DNA of 64,000 nt from Nonomuraea angiospora (lineage in GTDB: Bacteria; Actinomycetota; Actinomycetes; Streptosporangiales; Streptosporangiaceae). Shown in pieces: positions 38,138 through 47,438 of this stretch. The notes beneath the pieces were generated by a model. That model was not told the DNA's origin and did not search any database. It saw only the letters and a program-made list of their open reading frames with translations. The stretch is from assembly GCF_014873145.1 (NCBI RefSeq), contig NZ_JADBEK010000001.1, positions 11,408,001-11,472,000 on the forward strand. The letters run 5' to 3'. Within the stretch, counting starts at the first letter, position 1, and the number at the start of each line of letters is the position of its first letter. The position numbers were made by a program, and so were the translations under genes.

Positions 38138-40800
38138 CTCTCCTGCCAGACGGCCCCCAAGAGCGGCTGAACATCCAGACAAAGGGCGTCGCTCGTGAGC
38201 ATGGCCGGGTCTACCAGGCGGCTCGCGACCAGAGCATCACCCAGATCACCCAGCAGGGCCCACGGCGGCCACTGCCCCCGGCCGGTACCGTGCCGGTCCC
38301 GGCCGGGCTGTCGGGCCTGCCGCGCCGCCCCGCGGGGGCCTTCGTCGGCCGGGAGGCAGCCATGACGGCTCTGCGCCAGACGCTGCGGGACACGACGGGA
38401 CCGGGGGTGATCAGTCAGGCCGTACTCGGGCTGGGTGGCGTCGGCAAGAGTGAGCTGGCCCTGCAGTATGCCCACCACCATCGCCAGGACTACGGCCTGG
38501 TGTGGTGGATCGACGCCGACAGCCCCGACCAGATTCGCGTCGAGCTGGCCGCCCTGGCTCGGGCGCTGGCATGCGGCATCGACTCGGTGGCCGCCGAGCA
38601 GGCCACCGTGGAGGAAGCCGCCGCCTGGGCACTGAGCTGGCTGGCCACCCACCCCGGCTGGCTGGTCATCTTCGACAATGTCGAGGAGGTCGCCGATGTC
38701 GAGCCGTACCTGGCCCGTCTCGCCCACGGTCACGTACTGATCACCACCCGCCGCGACATCGGCTGGCAGCACCTGAACATCACCCCGCTCCGGCTGGAGC
38801 TGTTGCCCCGCCCAGCCGCGATCGCCCTGCTGGCCGGCCTGATCGGCCCTCCGGACTCCGCCAACAGCGACGGGCTAGGGGAGCTGGCCGAACATCTGGG
38901 GGATCTGCCTCTGGCCCTGGCCCAGGCCGGCACCTACATCGCCCGCACCCCCCGCATGAACCTGTCTGCGTACCTGCAGTTGCTCAAGGACATCCCCGCC
39001 CGCATGTATGCCGCCGCAACAGCCGGAGGCGACGCCGAGCGCGTAGTAGCCAAAGTGCTGACCATCAGCCACGCTCGCATCCAGGCCATCAACCCGCTGG
39101 CCATCGACTTGTTGAACCTGCTGGCCTGTTTTGCCCCCGACAATCTGCCCTGCTCCGTGCTGGACGGCCTTCCGGAGACCGACCTCTTGCAGGTCGACGA
39201 GGCGCTGGCACTGCTGGAGTCCTATAGCCTGATCACCCTCACCCCCAGCCTTGTCGAGCTTGTCCCTGGCCAGCCGGAGGACCTGGTCAGCGTGCACCGT
39301 CTCGTCCAGGCCGTCACCTTGCATCGGCTCGCGCCCGACCAACGCGATCAGATCCGCGACAGCGCGGCTGAGTTGGTCCAGGCCGCGCTCCCTGACAATC
39401 CGAGGACGATCAGTACCTGGCCTGGCTATCAAGCACTCCTGCCACACGCTCGCGCCGTGTTGCCGGCAGACTCCCCTGGCCTGCATCGCCTGGTCGACTT
39501 TCTCGATGCCAGCGGGGACTACACCACCGCCGTCCAGCTCCAGCAAGACATCTATACCCACGCTCTGGCAACGCTGGGCGCCGAACATCCCGACACCCTG
39601 ACCGCCCGGCACAACCTCGCCTGGTGGACGGGGGAGGCGGGGGACGTGGCCACCGCACGCGACCAGCACATGGCCCTGCTCCCCGTACTCGAACGCGTCC
39701 TGGGCGCCGAGCACCCCACGACCCTGGCCGCCCGGAACAACCTCGCCATCTGGACGGGGGAGGTGGGGGAGGCGATCACCGCACGCGACCAGTGCACAGC
39801 CCTGCTGCCCGCCCTCGAGCGCGTTCTGGGCGCCGAGCACCCCAACACCCTGGCCGCCCGGAACAACCTAGCTTCCTGGACGGGGGAGGCGGGGGACGCA
39901 GCTACCGCCCGCGACCAATACACCGCCCTGCTCCCCGTACTCGAACGCGTCCTGGGCGCTGAACACCCCAACACCCTGACCATCCGGCACAACCTCGCCC
40001 GGTGGACGGGGGAGGCGGGGGACGCAGTCACCGCACGCGACCAGTACACGGTCCTACTGCCCATCCTCGAACGTGTCCTGGGCGCTGAACACCCCAACAC
40101 CCTGACCATCCGGCACAACCTCGCCCGGTGGACGGGGGAGGCGGGGGACGCAGCTACCGCACGCGACCAATACACCGCCCTGCTCCCCGTACTCGAACGC
40201 GTCGAAGGCGCCGAGCATCCCGACACCCTGGCCGCCCGGCACAACCTCGCCCGGTGGACGGCAGGCACGGGGGACGCAGCCACCGCACGCGACCAGTTCG
40301 CCACCCTGCTCCCCGTACGCGAACGCGTTCTAGGCGCCGAGCACCCCGCCACCCTGGCCACCCGACACAACCTCGCCTGGTGGACGGGGGAGGCGGGGAA
40401 CGCGGCCACCGCACTCGACCAGCACACGGTCCTGCTGCCCATCCTCGAACGCGTCCTGGGCGCCGAGCACCCCACGACCCTGGCCACCCGGAACAACCTC
40501 GCCCGATGGACGGGGGAGGCAGGGGAGGCGGCCACCGCCCGTAACCAGTACACGGTCCTGCTGCCCATCCTCGAACGCGTCCTGGGCGCCGAGCACCCCA
40601 ACACCCTGGCCGCCCGGAACAACCTAGCTTCCTGGACGGGGGAGGCCGGTGACGCGGCCACCGCCCGCGATCAGTTCGCCGCCCTGCTCCCCGTACGCGA
40701 ACGCGTTCAGGGCACCGAACACCCCGACACCCTGGCCACCCGGAATCAGCTTGCTTACTGGACGGGGCAGGCGGCGGAGACGGAGTCGAGTGGTGGATAA
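38134..40800 (+). CDS. STAND NTPase (NB-ARC) with TPR repeats
   Basis: 888-residue NLR-like protein. Residues 24-35 carry GRVYQAARDQSI, shared with the upstream membrane protein. An NB-ARC domain follows with Walker A GLGGVGKS (Lys105), Walker B WLVIFDN and sensor motif ITTRR, then a winged-helix region around SVHRLVQAVTLHRLA. From about residue 485 come nine full and one partial 42-residue TPR units (HPxTLxxRxNLAxWTGEAG...LLPxLERVLGAE). Such proteins oligomerise on ligand binding and activate an effector; many are antiphage sensors. It overlaps the membrane-protein gene by four bases and must be co-translated with it. Confidence 0.9.
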   Translation: MTLLPDGPQERLNIQTKGVAREHGRVYQAARDQSITQITQQGPRRPLPPAGTVPVPAGLSGLPRRPAGAFVGREAAMTALRQTLRDTTGPGVISQAVLGLGGVGKSELALQYAHHHRQDYGLVWWIDADSPDQIRVELAALARALACGIDSVAAEQATVEEAAAWALSWLATHPGWLVIFDNVEEVADVEPYLARLAHGHVLITTRRDIGWQHLNITPLRLELLPRPAAIALLAGLIGPPDSANSDGLGELAEHLGDLPLALAQAGTYIARTPRMNLSAYLQLLKDIPARMYAAATAGGDAERVVAKVLTISHARIQAINPLAIDLLNLLACFAPDNLPCSVLDGLPETDLLQVDEALALLESYSLITLTPSLVELVPGQPEDLVSVHRLVQAVTLHRLAPDQRDQIRDSAAELVQAALPDNPRTISTWPGYQALLPHARAVLPADSPGLHRLVDFLDASGDYTTAVQLQQDIYTHALATLGAEHPDTLTARHNLAWWTGEAGDVATARDQHMALLPVLERVLGAEHPTTLAARNNLAIWTGEVGEAITARDQCTALLPALERVLGAEHPNTLAARNNLASWTGEAGDAATARDQYTALLPVLERVLGAEHPNTLTIRHNLARWTGEAGDAVTARDQYTVLLPILERVLGAEHPNTLTIRHNLARWTGEAGDAATARDQYTALLPVLERVEGAEHPDTLAARHNLARWTAGTGDAATARDQFATLLPVRERVLGAEHPATLATRHNLAWWTGEAGNAATALDQHTVLLPILERVLGAEHPTTLATRNNLARWTGEAGEAATARNQYTVLLPILERVLGAEHPNTLAARNNLASWTGEAGDAATARDQFAALLPVRERVQGTEHPDTLATRNQLAYWTGQAAETESSGG
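39586..40797 (+). repeat. Near-identical 126-bp tandem repeats inside the STAND gene
   Basis: Nine complete and one partial 126-base units encode the TPR array. Several units differ at only a few bases over most of their length; for example the segment at 39964-40089 and the next one share nearly all codons. Such identity implies recent expansion or ongoing homogenisation and makes the array prone to copy-number change and misassembly. Confidence 0.9.
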
Positions 40801-41195
40801 TGGTTCTTCATTTAACGATCATTTTCTGCTGACTGGTCGAAGCTGTCCGACAGGCCGCGCTGGAAGCCTTCAAGAAGCTGTTCAACAACCTTCCGTGTTC
40901 AACAACCTCGGATCACCGTTTGCTGTTGTGACCATGAAGGCGCGGCCCGGCCTCCTGCAGCCGCTCATCGGCCTTCGGCTGGCGAGACTGCGCGATCTTC
41001 CTGGTCTGGCTGGAGGTCCGTTCGGGACGGCTGCTGCCCCGGTATCCGGATGCTGGTCGTCCGGCTCTGGCCACATGAAAACTGCTGTGTCCGTCCCGGG
41101 TGGCGACGCGCCTGTTCTACGGTGAGGACCCCAACGGCAGCGGACAAAGATGTGCGAGAGCCCCGCTCGGGGGACGGGCGGCGAAACGGGAGCGG
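40801..41195. other. No gene recognised
   Basis: Between the STAND gene and the trypco2 gene. Short frames on both strands show no convincing family; the 3' part may hold the trypco2 promoter. Confidence 0.4.
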
Positions 41196-41510
41196 GTGGA
41201 CATCGAGTTGGCTCAGGCGGTGGAGGGGCTGCGTGATGAGCTGCTGGCGGCGGCGGTGGCCGGGGCGGGCAGCCAGATCGCTTTTGCGGTGGGGCCGATC
41301 GAGCTGGAGTTCGCCGTGGAGTTGAAGGCGGACGCCAAGGCCAAGGCGGGGTTCAAGGCGTGGGTGGTCACCGCCGACGTGGAGGCCGGGGTCAGTCGCG
41401 GCCGTACGCACAAGGTGAAGCTGACGCTGACGCCCAAGCACCCCGACGGCGGGGACGTGCTGATCGCCGGGCCGCCCGTCCGGGCCGGGCGATGTGTCCG
41501 ATCACCTTGA
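41196..41510 (+). CDS. Trypco2 family protein
   Basis: 104 residues from GTG 41196. VDIELAQAVEGLRDELLAAA, GSQIAFAVGPIELEFAVELK and KAGFKAWVVTADVEAG match the trypsin-co-occurring domain 2 pattern, a small alpha/beta module encoded beside trypsin-like or CHAT proteases and STAND NTPases in actinomycete conflict systems. It lies 400 bases after the STAND gene in the same direction. No protease partner is present, so it may belong with the STAND pair or be a leftover. Confidence 0.75.
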   Translation: MDIELAQAVEGLRDELLAAAVAGAGSQIAFAVGPIELEFAVELKADAKAKAGFKAWVVTADVEAGVSRGRTHKVKLTLTPKHPDGGDVLIAGPPVRAGRCVRSP

Positions 41511-42044
41511 GCCCTGACCCGGGCCCCCGGTTGTGAGCATCAAAGACGGCTGCGGAACTGAGCGGATACGACGTACCAGGCCAGGGACGGCAGGCAGAGA
41601 CAAACGGGCGGACGGTGGATGCGATGCAGCGGCAGCGGGTGGTGGGCGTGCAGGGGGCCGCGCCAGGCTCGGGGTATGTGATCGGGCCGGTCCTTGGCCT
41701 ACACCTCGGAGTTCACCTTCTGCTGGAGCGACAAGGACACCGGATGTGGCCGCGACAGCAGCTACTGGCATCCCGTGGGGTGTTCACGAACAGGGCCGGC
41801 CTGGGGAGCAAGAGGGGGCGAGGAGATCGCCTCCCAGGATCGCTGTGATCGTTTCCCAGCAACACGGCTTCGGGGAGGCTGGCTGCCATCTCGAAGTGGA
41901 ACAGCCAGACGAGGCAGGACACGCAGAACCGCAATGGTCAGCACCAGAAACAGCGTCAACGACGACGCACACTGAACGATCAGAGTGATGACAAGCGGTT
42001 GCACGGGGCCTTCGACACGATCAAGAAGAGGCCGGACGCGGCCG
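41511..42044. other. Degraded region, no clear gene
   Basis: Contains a possible leftward small membrane-protein start (around 42004, MQPLVITLIVQCASSLTLFL) and rightward frames of no recognisable family. Nothing here can be called a gene with confidence. Confidence 0.35.
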
Positions 42045-42260
42045 TCCTACCGACGCGCTGCGGAACTGTTCGAGACCCTCACCCGGCCGCTGGCCCGCCC
42101 CAGCATCACCGGCGCCGCCGGACTCCTGCAGTGGGGCGGCTGGACACCGCACCAGCTACGGCACTCCGCGCTGCCCCACGATGCCGAGGACGGCAGCAAC
42201 ACCCCCACTCTGCTGGCTCGCTCCCGGCACGCGGACGAGCTGCGGTGGTTGGCCCAGCAC
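42045..42260 (+). pseudogene. Tyrosine recombinase catalytic-domain fragment
   Basis: Encodes SYRRAAELFETLTRPLARP, then GGWTPHQLRHSALPHDAEDG and LLARSRHA, the core of a phage-type integrase with the HxLRH box and second His. The catalytic Tyr region is replaced by unrelated sequence and the N-terminal part is missing. It marks an integrative element or integron-like unit once present here. Confidence 0.65.
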
Positions 42261-42410
42261 CTGTCCGAACCGCTCCGCCGGCTCGCGGGCTCTATGCCCC
42301 GCGGGTCTGGAAGGCAACCTGAACCCTGAGTTCCGCAATGCGGTCGAACCCGCGGTGTGCTCGGTCGGATCGCTTGACCTTAAGCACGATTGAGGTCGCA
42401 GACTGCTGCC

Positions 42411-42848
42411 ATGATTTTCACTGACTCAGAGCACGCATACCTGTCGGAGCAGGAACTCGGCCGCCTGGCCACCCTCGGCCCCGACGGGTCTCCCCACTCT
42501 CAACCGGTCGTGATCTGGTTCGACCCCGCAACCGAGACCGTCCAGATCGGCGGCCCGGAGCTGAGCAAGAGCCGCAAATATAAGAACGTCCTAGCCGATC
42601 CCCGGGTCTCCCTCGTCATTGACGACCAGTCACCGACGCCCAACGCCCTCGGCCAGACCGGCCGCGGCATCGAACTGCGTGGTCACGCCGAGATCGTCTT
42701 CCTGGACCCACCGCTCCACCCGGCCTTCGACCACGAGACCCTGCGCATCCGACCGCACCGCATCGTCGCCTGGAATCTCGAGCCGATCACCAATCCGTCC
42801 TTCGGTAGCGGCTCCCACCTCCAGGGCTACAACTCCCGCGACGTCTGA
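42411..42848 (+). CDS. PPOX-class F420-dependent flavoprotein
   Basis: 145 residues of the pyridoxamine 5'-phosphate oxidase-like split barrel. FTDSEHAYLSEQELGRLATL, SQPVVIWFDPATETVQIGG and SRKYKNVLADPRVSLVIDD are typical of actinomycete PPOX-class enzymes that use F420 to reduce small molecules. ATG 42411 gives the usual length; a TTG 21 bases upstream is also in frame. It stands alone between a broken recombinase and a broken transposase. Confidence 0.88.
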   Translation: MIFTDSEHAYLSEQELGRLATLGPDGSPHSQPVVIWFDPATETVQIGGPELSKSRKYKNVLADPRVSLVIDDQSPTPNALGQTGRGIELRGHAEIVFLDPPLHPAFDHETLRIRPHRIVAWNLEPITNPSFGSGSHLQGYNSRDV

Positions 42849-42892
42849 CCACGATCGACAAGACGACGGCCAGCGCGGCGATCTGCGCTTGG

Positions 42893-44050
42893 TTGGTCTG
42901 GGTGGTGAGACTACGGTCGTGGGCGCCGAGCAGAACCTGCGCCGCCGCCGCACGCCACCGACTCGGCCTGCCCGACATCAACCCCGAAGACATCCACCAG
43001 GTGCTCGCCTCCTCCCGCCGCTTCTACCGAGCCTTCGACCGGCTGACCACCCTGCTGGATCCAGCCCGCCACGATCGGCGCGCCCGCCTGCCCCAGCATC
43101 AAGCCGACGCGCTGGCCACCGTCTGGGAGGACGACGACCCAGCACACTCGCATAAACGGGGAACTGCTGCAAGACATCGTCACCGCGCTGGTGCTCACCC
43201 CAGTGCGCTGGCCCAAAGGCCGGGGCTACCTCCGCCACTTCCGCGGCGATGTCGGCATCGACACCACCGCCACCCCGGTCCTCGCCCGCCCACCCCGCGC
43301 CCACCGCTCCACCGGCGAACTGATCGCCTCCACCGAGATCACCGCGGGCTGGCACCACTCGGCCGGAAACGGCCCACCCGAGTACGGCTACAGCGCCACC
43401 CTCACCGTCGCCGCCCGCACCCGCCCGGCACTTGGCTCCTTCCCACAACTGGCGCTCGGCCTGGTCCTCGACACCCCACACAAACGCATCGGCGCCAACG
43501 CCATCACCACCCTCAAACCCCTGCCCACCCTCGGCTTGCCCGCAGCCTTCGCCGTCGTCGACCGCGCCTACACCGACCAGCAACCCGCCCACTTCGCCCA
43601 ACCCGCACGCGAACTCGGCTACCAACTCGCACTCGACTACAAAGTGGATCAACGAGGGGTGCAGGGCAGCGCCCACGGCGCCCTGCTCATCGACGGCTCC
43701 CTGGCCTGCCCGCTCATCCCCGACAGGCTCGCACAGGCCACCACCGGCCTGGACGACGCCGCCATCCGCACACCATCGCAAGAGCTCACCGCGTTGATCG
43801 CCGCGCGAGAGCCGTACTTGCTGCGTCTCAAACAGAGCGCGAACGCAGACGGCAATATCCGCTACCAGTGCCCAGCGGCAGGCACCTCCCCGTCGGTCAC
43901 CTGCCCCCGCTTCGACCGCCTCCACCAGCGCGGGCCCAGCCGCCCCTCTACGGTCGACCTGACCGACGCTCGGCAGCGAGCCGCCCACCCCGCGGCCAAA
44001 CCCCGCGTCTTGCCCCCGACCCCTGACCACAAGACCGGCGAACTGCCGAA
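42893..44050 (+). mobile_element. Transposase-like remnant, 5' copy (frameshifted)
   Basis: Frame pieces INPEDIHQVLASSRRFYRAF and, after a shift near 43145, GELLQDIVTALVLTPVRWPK, RGDVGIDTTATPVLARPPRA, FAVVDRAYTDQQPAHFAQPA and LPPTPDHKTGELPK. This is the N-terminal two-thirds of a large actinomycete transposase-type protein. The C-terminal third of another copy is at 47482-47970, overlapping by about 90 bases with several differences. The element family is not certain. Confidence 0.65.
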
Positions 44051-44293
44051 GAATCATGCGCCAGGTATCGGCCGCGGGGCGGCGGAACGCTGTATCAGGT
44101 GAAGGCCCGGCGCGGCACGATCGCCCCGAGTCACTGACGGCGGGATCACCCGAAGGCCAGTGCCAGCGCCAGTGATCCTGAACGAAGCGTTCATCGCCAC
44201 GCGCCCCGAGTTGCGTCACGTGCGCGCCCGTCTCCGCACGCCCGGACAGAGCGGATCACGCGAGCGCGGTTTCGGGACGATGAAGTGGCCAGG

Positions 44294-44908
44294 TCAGAGC
44301 CAGTCGTGTTCGCGGGCGTAGCGGGCGGCGTCGTGGCGGGTCGCGGCTTGGGTTTTCTGCATAGCGTTGGAGAGGTAGTTGCGGACGGTGCCGTGCGCGA
44401 GGTGTAGTCGGCGTGCGATGTCGGTGACGGCGTAGCCTTCGCTTGTTTCACGGAGCACATCGAGTTCGCGTTCGGTGAGTGGGCAGTCGTCGGTCATGGC
44501 GAGGGCGGCGATACCGGGGTCGATCCATCGTTGTCGTCTGGCGACGGTGTGGATGATCTCGGCGATGAACTCGGGGTCGGCTGCTTTGCTGAGGAAGCCG
44601 AGGACTCCGGCCTTCAGCGCTCTTCGTAGGACGCCGGGCCGGGCATGACGGGTGAGGAGGACGATGATCTGGTCCGGGTCGTTGTCGCGGATCTCTGCGA
44701 CGGCGTGGAGCCCGTCCATGGTGGGCATGTCGAGGTCCATGACGACGACGTCGGGCCGGTGCTCCCGTGTCAGTCTGACCGCTTCGGCGCCGTCGGCGGC
44801 TTCCGCGATGACCGCGATGTTTCCGTTGAGCGGCAGAAGAGCGGCGAGGGCAGACCGGATGAGCCGTTCGTCGTCGGCGAGGAGGACGGTCACGGGCTGG
44901 GGGCTCAT
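44294..44908 (-). CDS. NarL/DesR-type response regulator
   Basis: 204 residues. The receiver domain has the phospho-acceptor Asp58 in VVMDLDMP, with the acidic pair ADDE near the N-terminus. A LuxR-type helix-turn-helix follows: PLTERELDVLRETSEGYAVT, then HLAHGTVRNYLSNAMQKT. The arrangement and the partner kinase resemble DesKR-like systems. It overlaps the kinase gene by four bases and is the last gene of the leftward operon. Its target could be the divergent protease gene, whose upstream region carries palindromes. Confidence 0.92.
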   Translation of the reverse strand: MSPQPVTVLLADDERLIRSALAALLPLNGNIAVIAEAADGAEAVRLTREHRPDVVVMDLDMPTMDGLHAVAEIRDNDPDQIIVLLTRHARPGVLRRALKAGVLGFLSKAADPEFIAEIIHTVARRQRWIDPGIAALAMTDDCPLTERELDVLRETSEGYAVTDIARRLHLAHGTVRNYLSNAMQKTQAATRHDAARYAREHDWL

Positions 44909-45951
44909 CGGTCGTGCTCGCTCGTGGATGCGACCGGCGCCGGTGCGGGGACCGTTGCCGTGGTGCGGAAGCTTCCGGATTCGCGGGCGAGGTCGAGCGT
45001 TCCCCCGCTCTCCTCCAGCCGACGGCGGAGGGTGCCCAGGCCGCCCAGCGGGGGCAGCGGGCCTGTATCGGCGCCGTCGTTGACGATCTCGATGCGGTGG
45101 GTGTCGATCGTGATCGTCGTGCGCGTGCTGTTCGAGTGGCGCAGGATGTTCGTCGTGGTCTCGCGCAGCGCCTGCGCGAGCAGGGCACTCTCGGAACCTC
45201 CCACCGGGTTGATCGTGGCGATCGTCACGGCGATTCCGGCGGCCTCGAGGAGGTTCTTGGCGTTCTCCGCCTCCGAGGCGACGTTGAGGCGGCGCTGCGC
45301 GTGGACGAGGTCCTGTGTGCGGGCGATGGTGTCGGCGATGAGACGCTGCACCTCGTCGAGTTCACGCTTCGCTGCGACCGGGTCGGAGTCGGTGATCTGC
45401 TTGGCCAGGGCGGTCTTGAGTTTGATCACGTGGAGTGTGTGCCCTTGGATGTCGTGCAGGTCGCTCGCGAAGCGGATGCGCTCCCGCGCGACGGCGAGCT
45501 CGGCCTCGGTCTGTTTCGCGCGTTCCAGGGCGAGGAGGATGTCGGAGTAGCGTTCGACCAGGGCCATGACGATGCAGATGAACAGCGTCGTGCCGGCCGG
45601 TATGAGGAGGTAGTTCGCCGCGGTGAGAAGAGTGAACGGCCGCGTGATGAAGACCATGGCGCCGAGCGCCGCCGAGGCCGCGCAGAAGCCGAGTATGGCG
45701 ATGAAGCGATGACGAGGCAACCGGGTCAGGATCATCGCGCCGGCCAGGGAGAGCGCGAACACGCCCAGCGGGCTGCCGCCGAGCGCCGCGCTGAACGCCC
45801 AGCTCGCGGCGGAGAGAACCAGGACCAGGATGCTGCCGTTCGGGAAACCGTCGGGAGCCCACTGCCGGAGCAGAAGCAGCGGCACGAGAAGACCTATGGC
45901 GACGAGGATTCCGTCCCACCACGAGGTGGAGGTCACGGCCACGGCCAGCAT
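44905..45951 (-). CDS. Histidine kinase, DesK-like
   Basis: 348 residues with about five membrane spans, a HisKA_3 dimerisation domain with phospho-accepting His166 in FASDLHDIQGH, and an ATPase domain (QALRETTTNILRHSNSTRTT then GGLGTLRRRLEESGG). The partner is the overlapping response-regulator gene. The open frame continues upstream as HATILTITVAVVPIG before ATG 45951, which would supply a first membrane span, but contains no ATG, GTG or TTG before a stop. The start may therefore be a rare codon or the 5' end is damaged. Confidence 0.85.
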   Translation of the reverse strand: MLAVAVTSTSWWDGILVAIGLLVPLLLLRQWAPDGFPNGSILVLVLSAASWAFSAALGGSPLGVFALSLAGAMILTRLPRHRFIAILGFCAASAALGAMVFITRPFTLLTAANYLLIPAGTTLFICIVMALVERYSDILLALERAKQTEAELAVARERIRFASDLHDIQGHTLHVIKLKTALAKQITDSDPVAAKRELDEVQRLIADTIARTQDLVHAQRRLNVASEAENAKNLLEAAGIAVTIATINPVGGSESALLAQALRETTTNILRHSNSTRTTITIDTHRIEIVNDGADTGPLPPLGGLGTLRRRLEESGGTLDLARESGSFRTTATVPAPAPVASTSEHDR

Positions 45952-46068
45952 CCCGATGGGGACGACCGCGACCGTGATCGTGAGAATCGTCGCGTGCCGG
46001 ATCCGCTGACGGGTACCGGAGCCCGTCAGCGGACGGCCCGCCTTCGCGAATGGTTCGATCCCCCCATT

Positions 46069-46305
46069 TTAGGCGGCGTTCTCGCGCTTCTTGATGAGCG
46101 ATCCGAGCCCGGTGGCGCCGAGCGCAGCCAGCACCTCGATGCCGAGGACGAGGTACCCGATCCAATCGTTCTGGATGATGAACGACTCCCAGTCCTCCGG
46201 CAGGAACCCGATGAGGTCGGGGTTGCTCCGGCTGAGGAGCAGAATGAACGCACTGGGGATGCCGACGACGACGATCGCGATGAGAAGACCTCTGAGCAGT
46301 TTCAT
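46069..46305 (-). CDS. Small two-span membrane protein
   Basis: 78 residues from ATG 46305, with GGAGAGG upstream. Two hydrophobic stretches (LLIAIVVVGIPSAFILLL and GYLVLGIEVLAALGATGLG) flank a loop with WESFIIQNDW; the tail is basic. It is the first gene of the leftward operon with the kinase and regulator and may be an accessory sensor. No family recognised. Confidence 0.7.
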   Translation of the reverse strand: MKLLRGLLIAIVVVGIPSAFILLLSRSNPDLIGFLPEDWESFIIQNDWIGYLVLGIEVLAALGATGLGSLIKKRENAA

Positions 46306-46320
46306 GCCTCGAGCCTCTCC

Positions 46321-46356
46321 GGTGTTCGAACACCGCCGATAGTGACACTGTGTCAC
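46321..46356. promoter_or_regulatory. Two palindromes in the divergent promoter region
   Basis: GGTGTTCGAACACC (46321-46334) is a perfect 14-base palindrome, and GTGACACTGTGTCAC (46342-46356) is a perfect dyad around CTG. Both lie between the two-component operon and the divergent CPBP gene, where a response regulator or another repressor would bind. Confidence 0.55.
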
Positions 46357-46406
46357 CTGTTCCGATGACATGACGGCAGTACCGTCCGACTGCACGCCCG
46401 TATGGG

Positions 46407-47417
46407 ATGGATGGCATGCATAGCCAATCCAGTGCACCGCCCTCCACGGACTCTCCGGCGAGGACGTCCCCGTTCGCGCCTCGTCCGATTCCGCCCGGAG
46501 TGGAGTATCAGCGCGTCCTCGCGGGCGACAGACGTCGCGTCGGCCGGGGCGTCCTGGCGATCATCCTGCTCGTCGGCGGAATGTTCGGTCTCACGTTCGG
46601 AGCGGTCCAGGTCGCGTTCCGTATCGACGCCGCGCTGGGGCTGAGCGGGTATACCGCGAGCATCCATGTCGCAGCGATGCTCCCTATCGCCCTCCTGATT
46701 CCGTGGAGCATGCTGATCCAAAGATGGTTGTACGGAGTCCGGGCCGCCTCGTTGACCTCGGTACGGAGTGTCTTCCGCACCGCTGTCTTCGGTAAGGCGA
46801 TGCTGGTCGTCCTCCCGCTGTGGGCGATCAACCTGGTCGTCTCCAACTTGGTGATGGGCAACACGACGACCACCTGGTCGACTGTCGGACTGGCCTCCGT
46901 CTTCCTCGTCACCCTCCTCTTGACGCCTCTGCAGGCTGCCGGAGAGGAGTACGGATTCCGCGGCCTCGTGTTCCGGGTCGCCGCGAGCTGGGCCAAGAGC
47001 CCGCGCGTAGCGCTGCTGCTCGGCGTCGCCGTATCCAGCGTCCTCTTTGCCGTGGTGCACTTCTCGACCGACCCCTGGGTGAACCTCTACTACCTCGTCT
47101 TCGCATCCACTCTCGCGATCATCACCTGGAGAAGTGGTGGACTCGAGATCGGCATCGTCATCCACGCGGTGAACAACACGATCGGCTTCCTCGTCCTGCT
47201 CGTCCTGCACGCGGACTTCACCGCGGCGAACGACCGGTCCGATGGCGTCGGATCAGCCATCATGCTCCTTCCCTGTGCGTTGCACATCGCAATCACCGCA
47301 TCGGTCTGGTGGCAGACCCGGAACTCCGGGCCCGCCCTCACCCCAGGTGAAGGACAGATCGTCGAGGCGGCGCGGGTCGTGTCGCGGAAACATGCGGGAG
47401 ACACCCGCGTGGAATAG
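46407..47417 (+). CDS. CPBP family intramembrane metalloprotease
   Basis: 336 residues with about eight membrane spans. The Abi/CPBP motifs are present: EEYGFRG (Glu180, Glu181, Arg185), a His in VVHFSTDP and HAVNNT. Members cleave membrane-embedded substrates and are linked to bacteriocin self-immunity and protein maturation. It is divergent from the two-component operon and may be its target. ATG 46407 and 46416 are both possible; the first has no ribosome-binding site and could be leaderless. Its GC and style fit the adjacent kinase genes, suggesting that the module moved as one piece. Confidence 0.88.
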   Translation: MDGMHSQSSAPPSTDSPARTSPFAPRPIPPGVEYQRVLAGDRRRVGRGVLAIILLVGGMFGLTFGAVQVAFRIDAALGLSGYTASIHVAAMLPIALLIPWSMLIQRWLYGVRAASLTSVRSVFRTAVFGKAMLVVLPLWAINLVVSNLVMGNTTTTWSTVGLASVFLVTLLLTPLQAAGEEYGFRGLVFRVAASWAKSPRVALLLGVAVSSVLFAVVHFSTDPWVNLYYLVFASTLAIITWRSGGLEIGIVIHAVNNTIGFLVLLVLHADFTAANDRSDGVGSAIMLLPCALHIAITASVWWQTRNSGPALTPGEGQIVEAARVVSRKHAGDTRVE

Positions 47418-47438
47418 AGACCGACGCAGCGGGTCGAC

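Noticed and set aside
39586..40797. Regular tandem repeats considered as a CRISPR array
   Set aside because: Units are 126 bases, contiguous without spacers and keep the TPR reading frame.
42893..44026. 377-codon Arg/Pro-rich frame over the transposase remnant
   Set aside because: Only its first ~80 codons have coding sense; beyond 43145 the true frame is another one.
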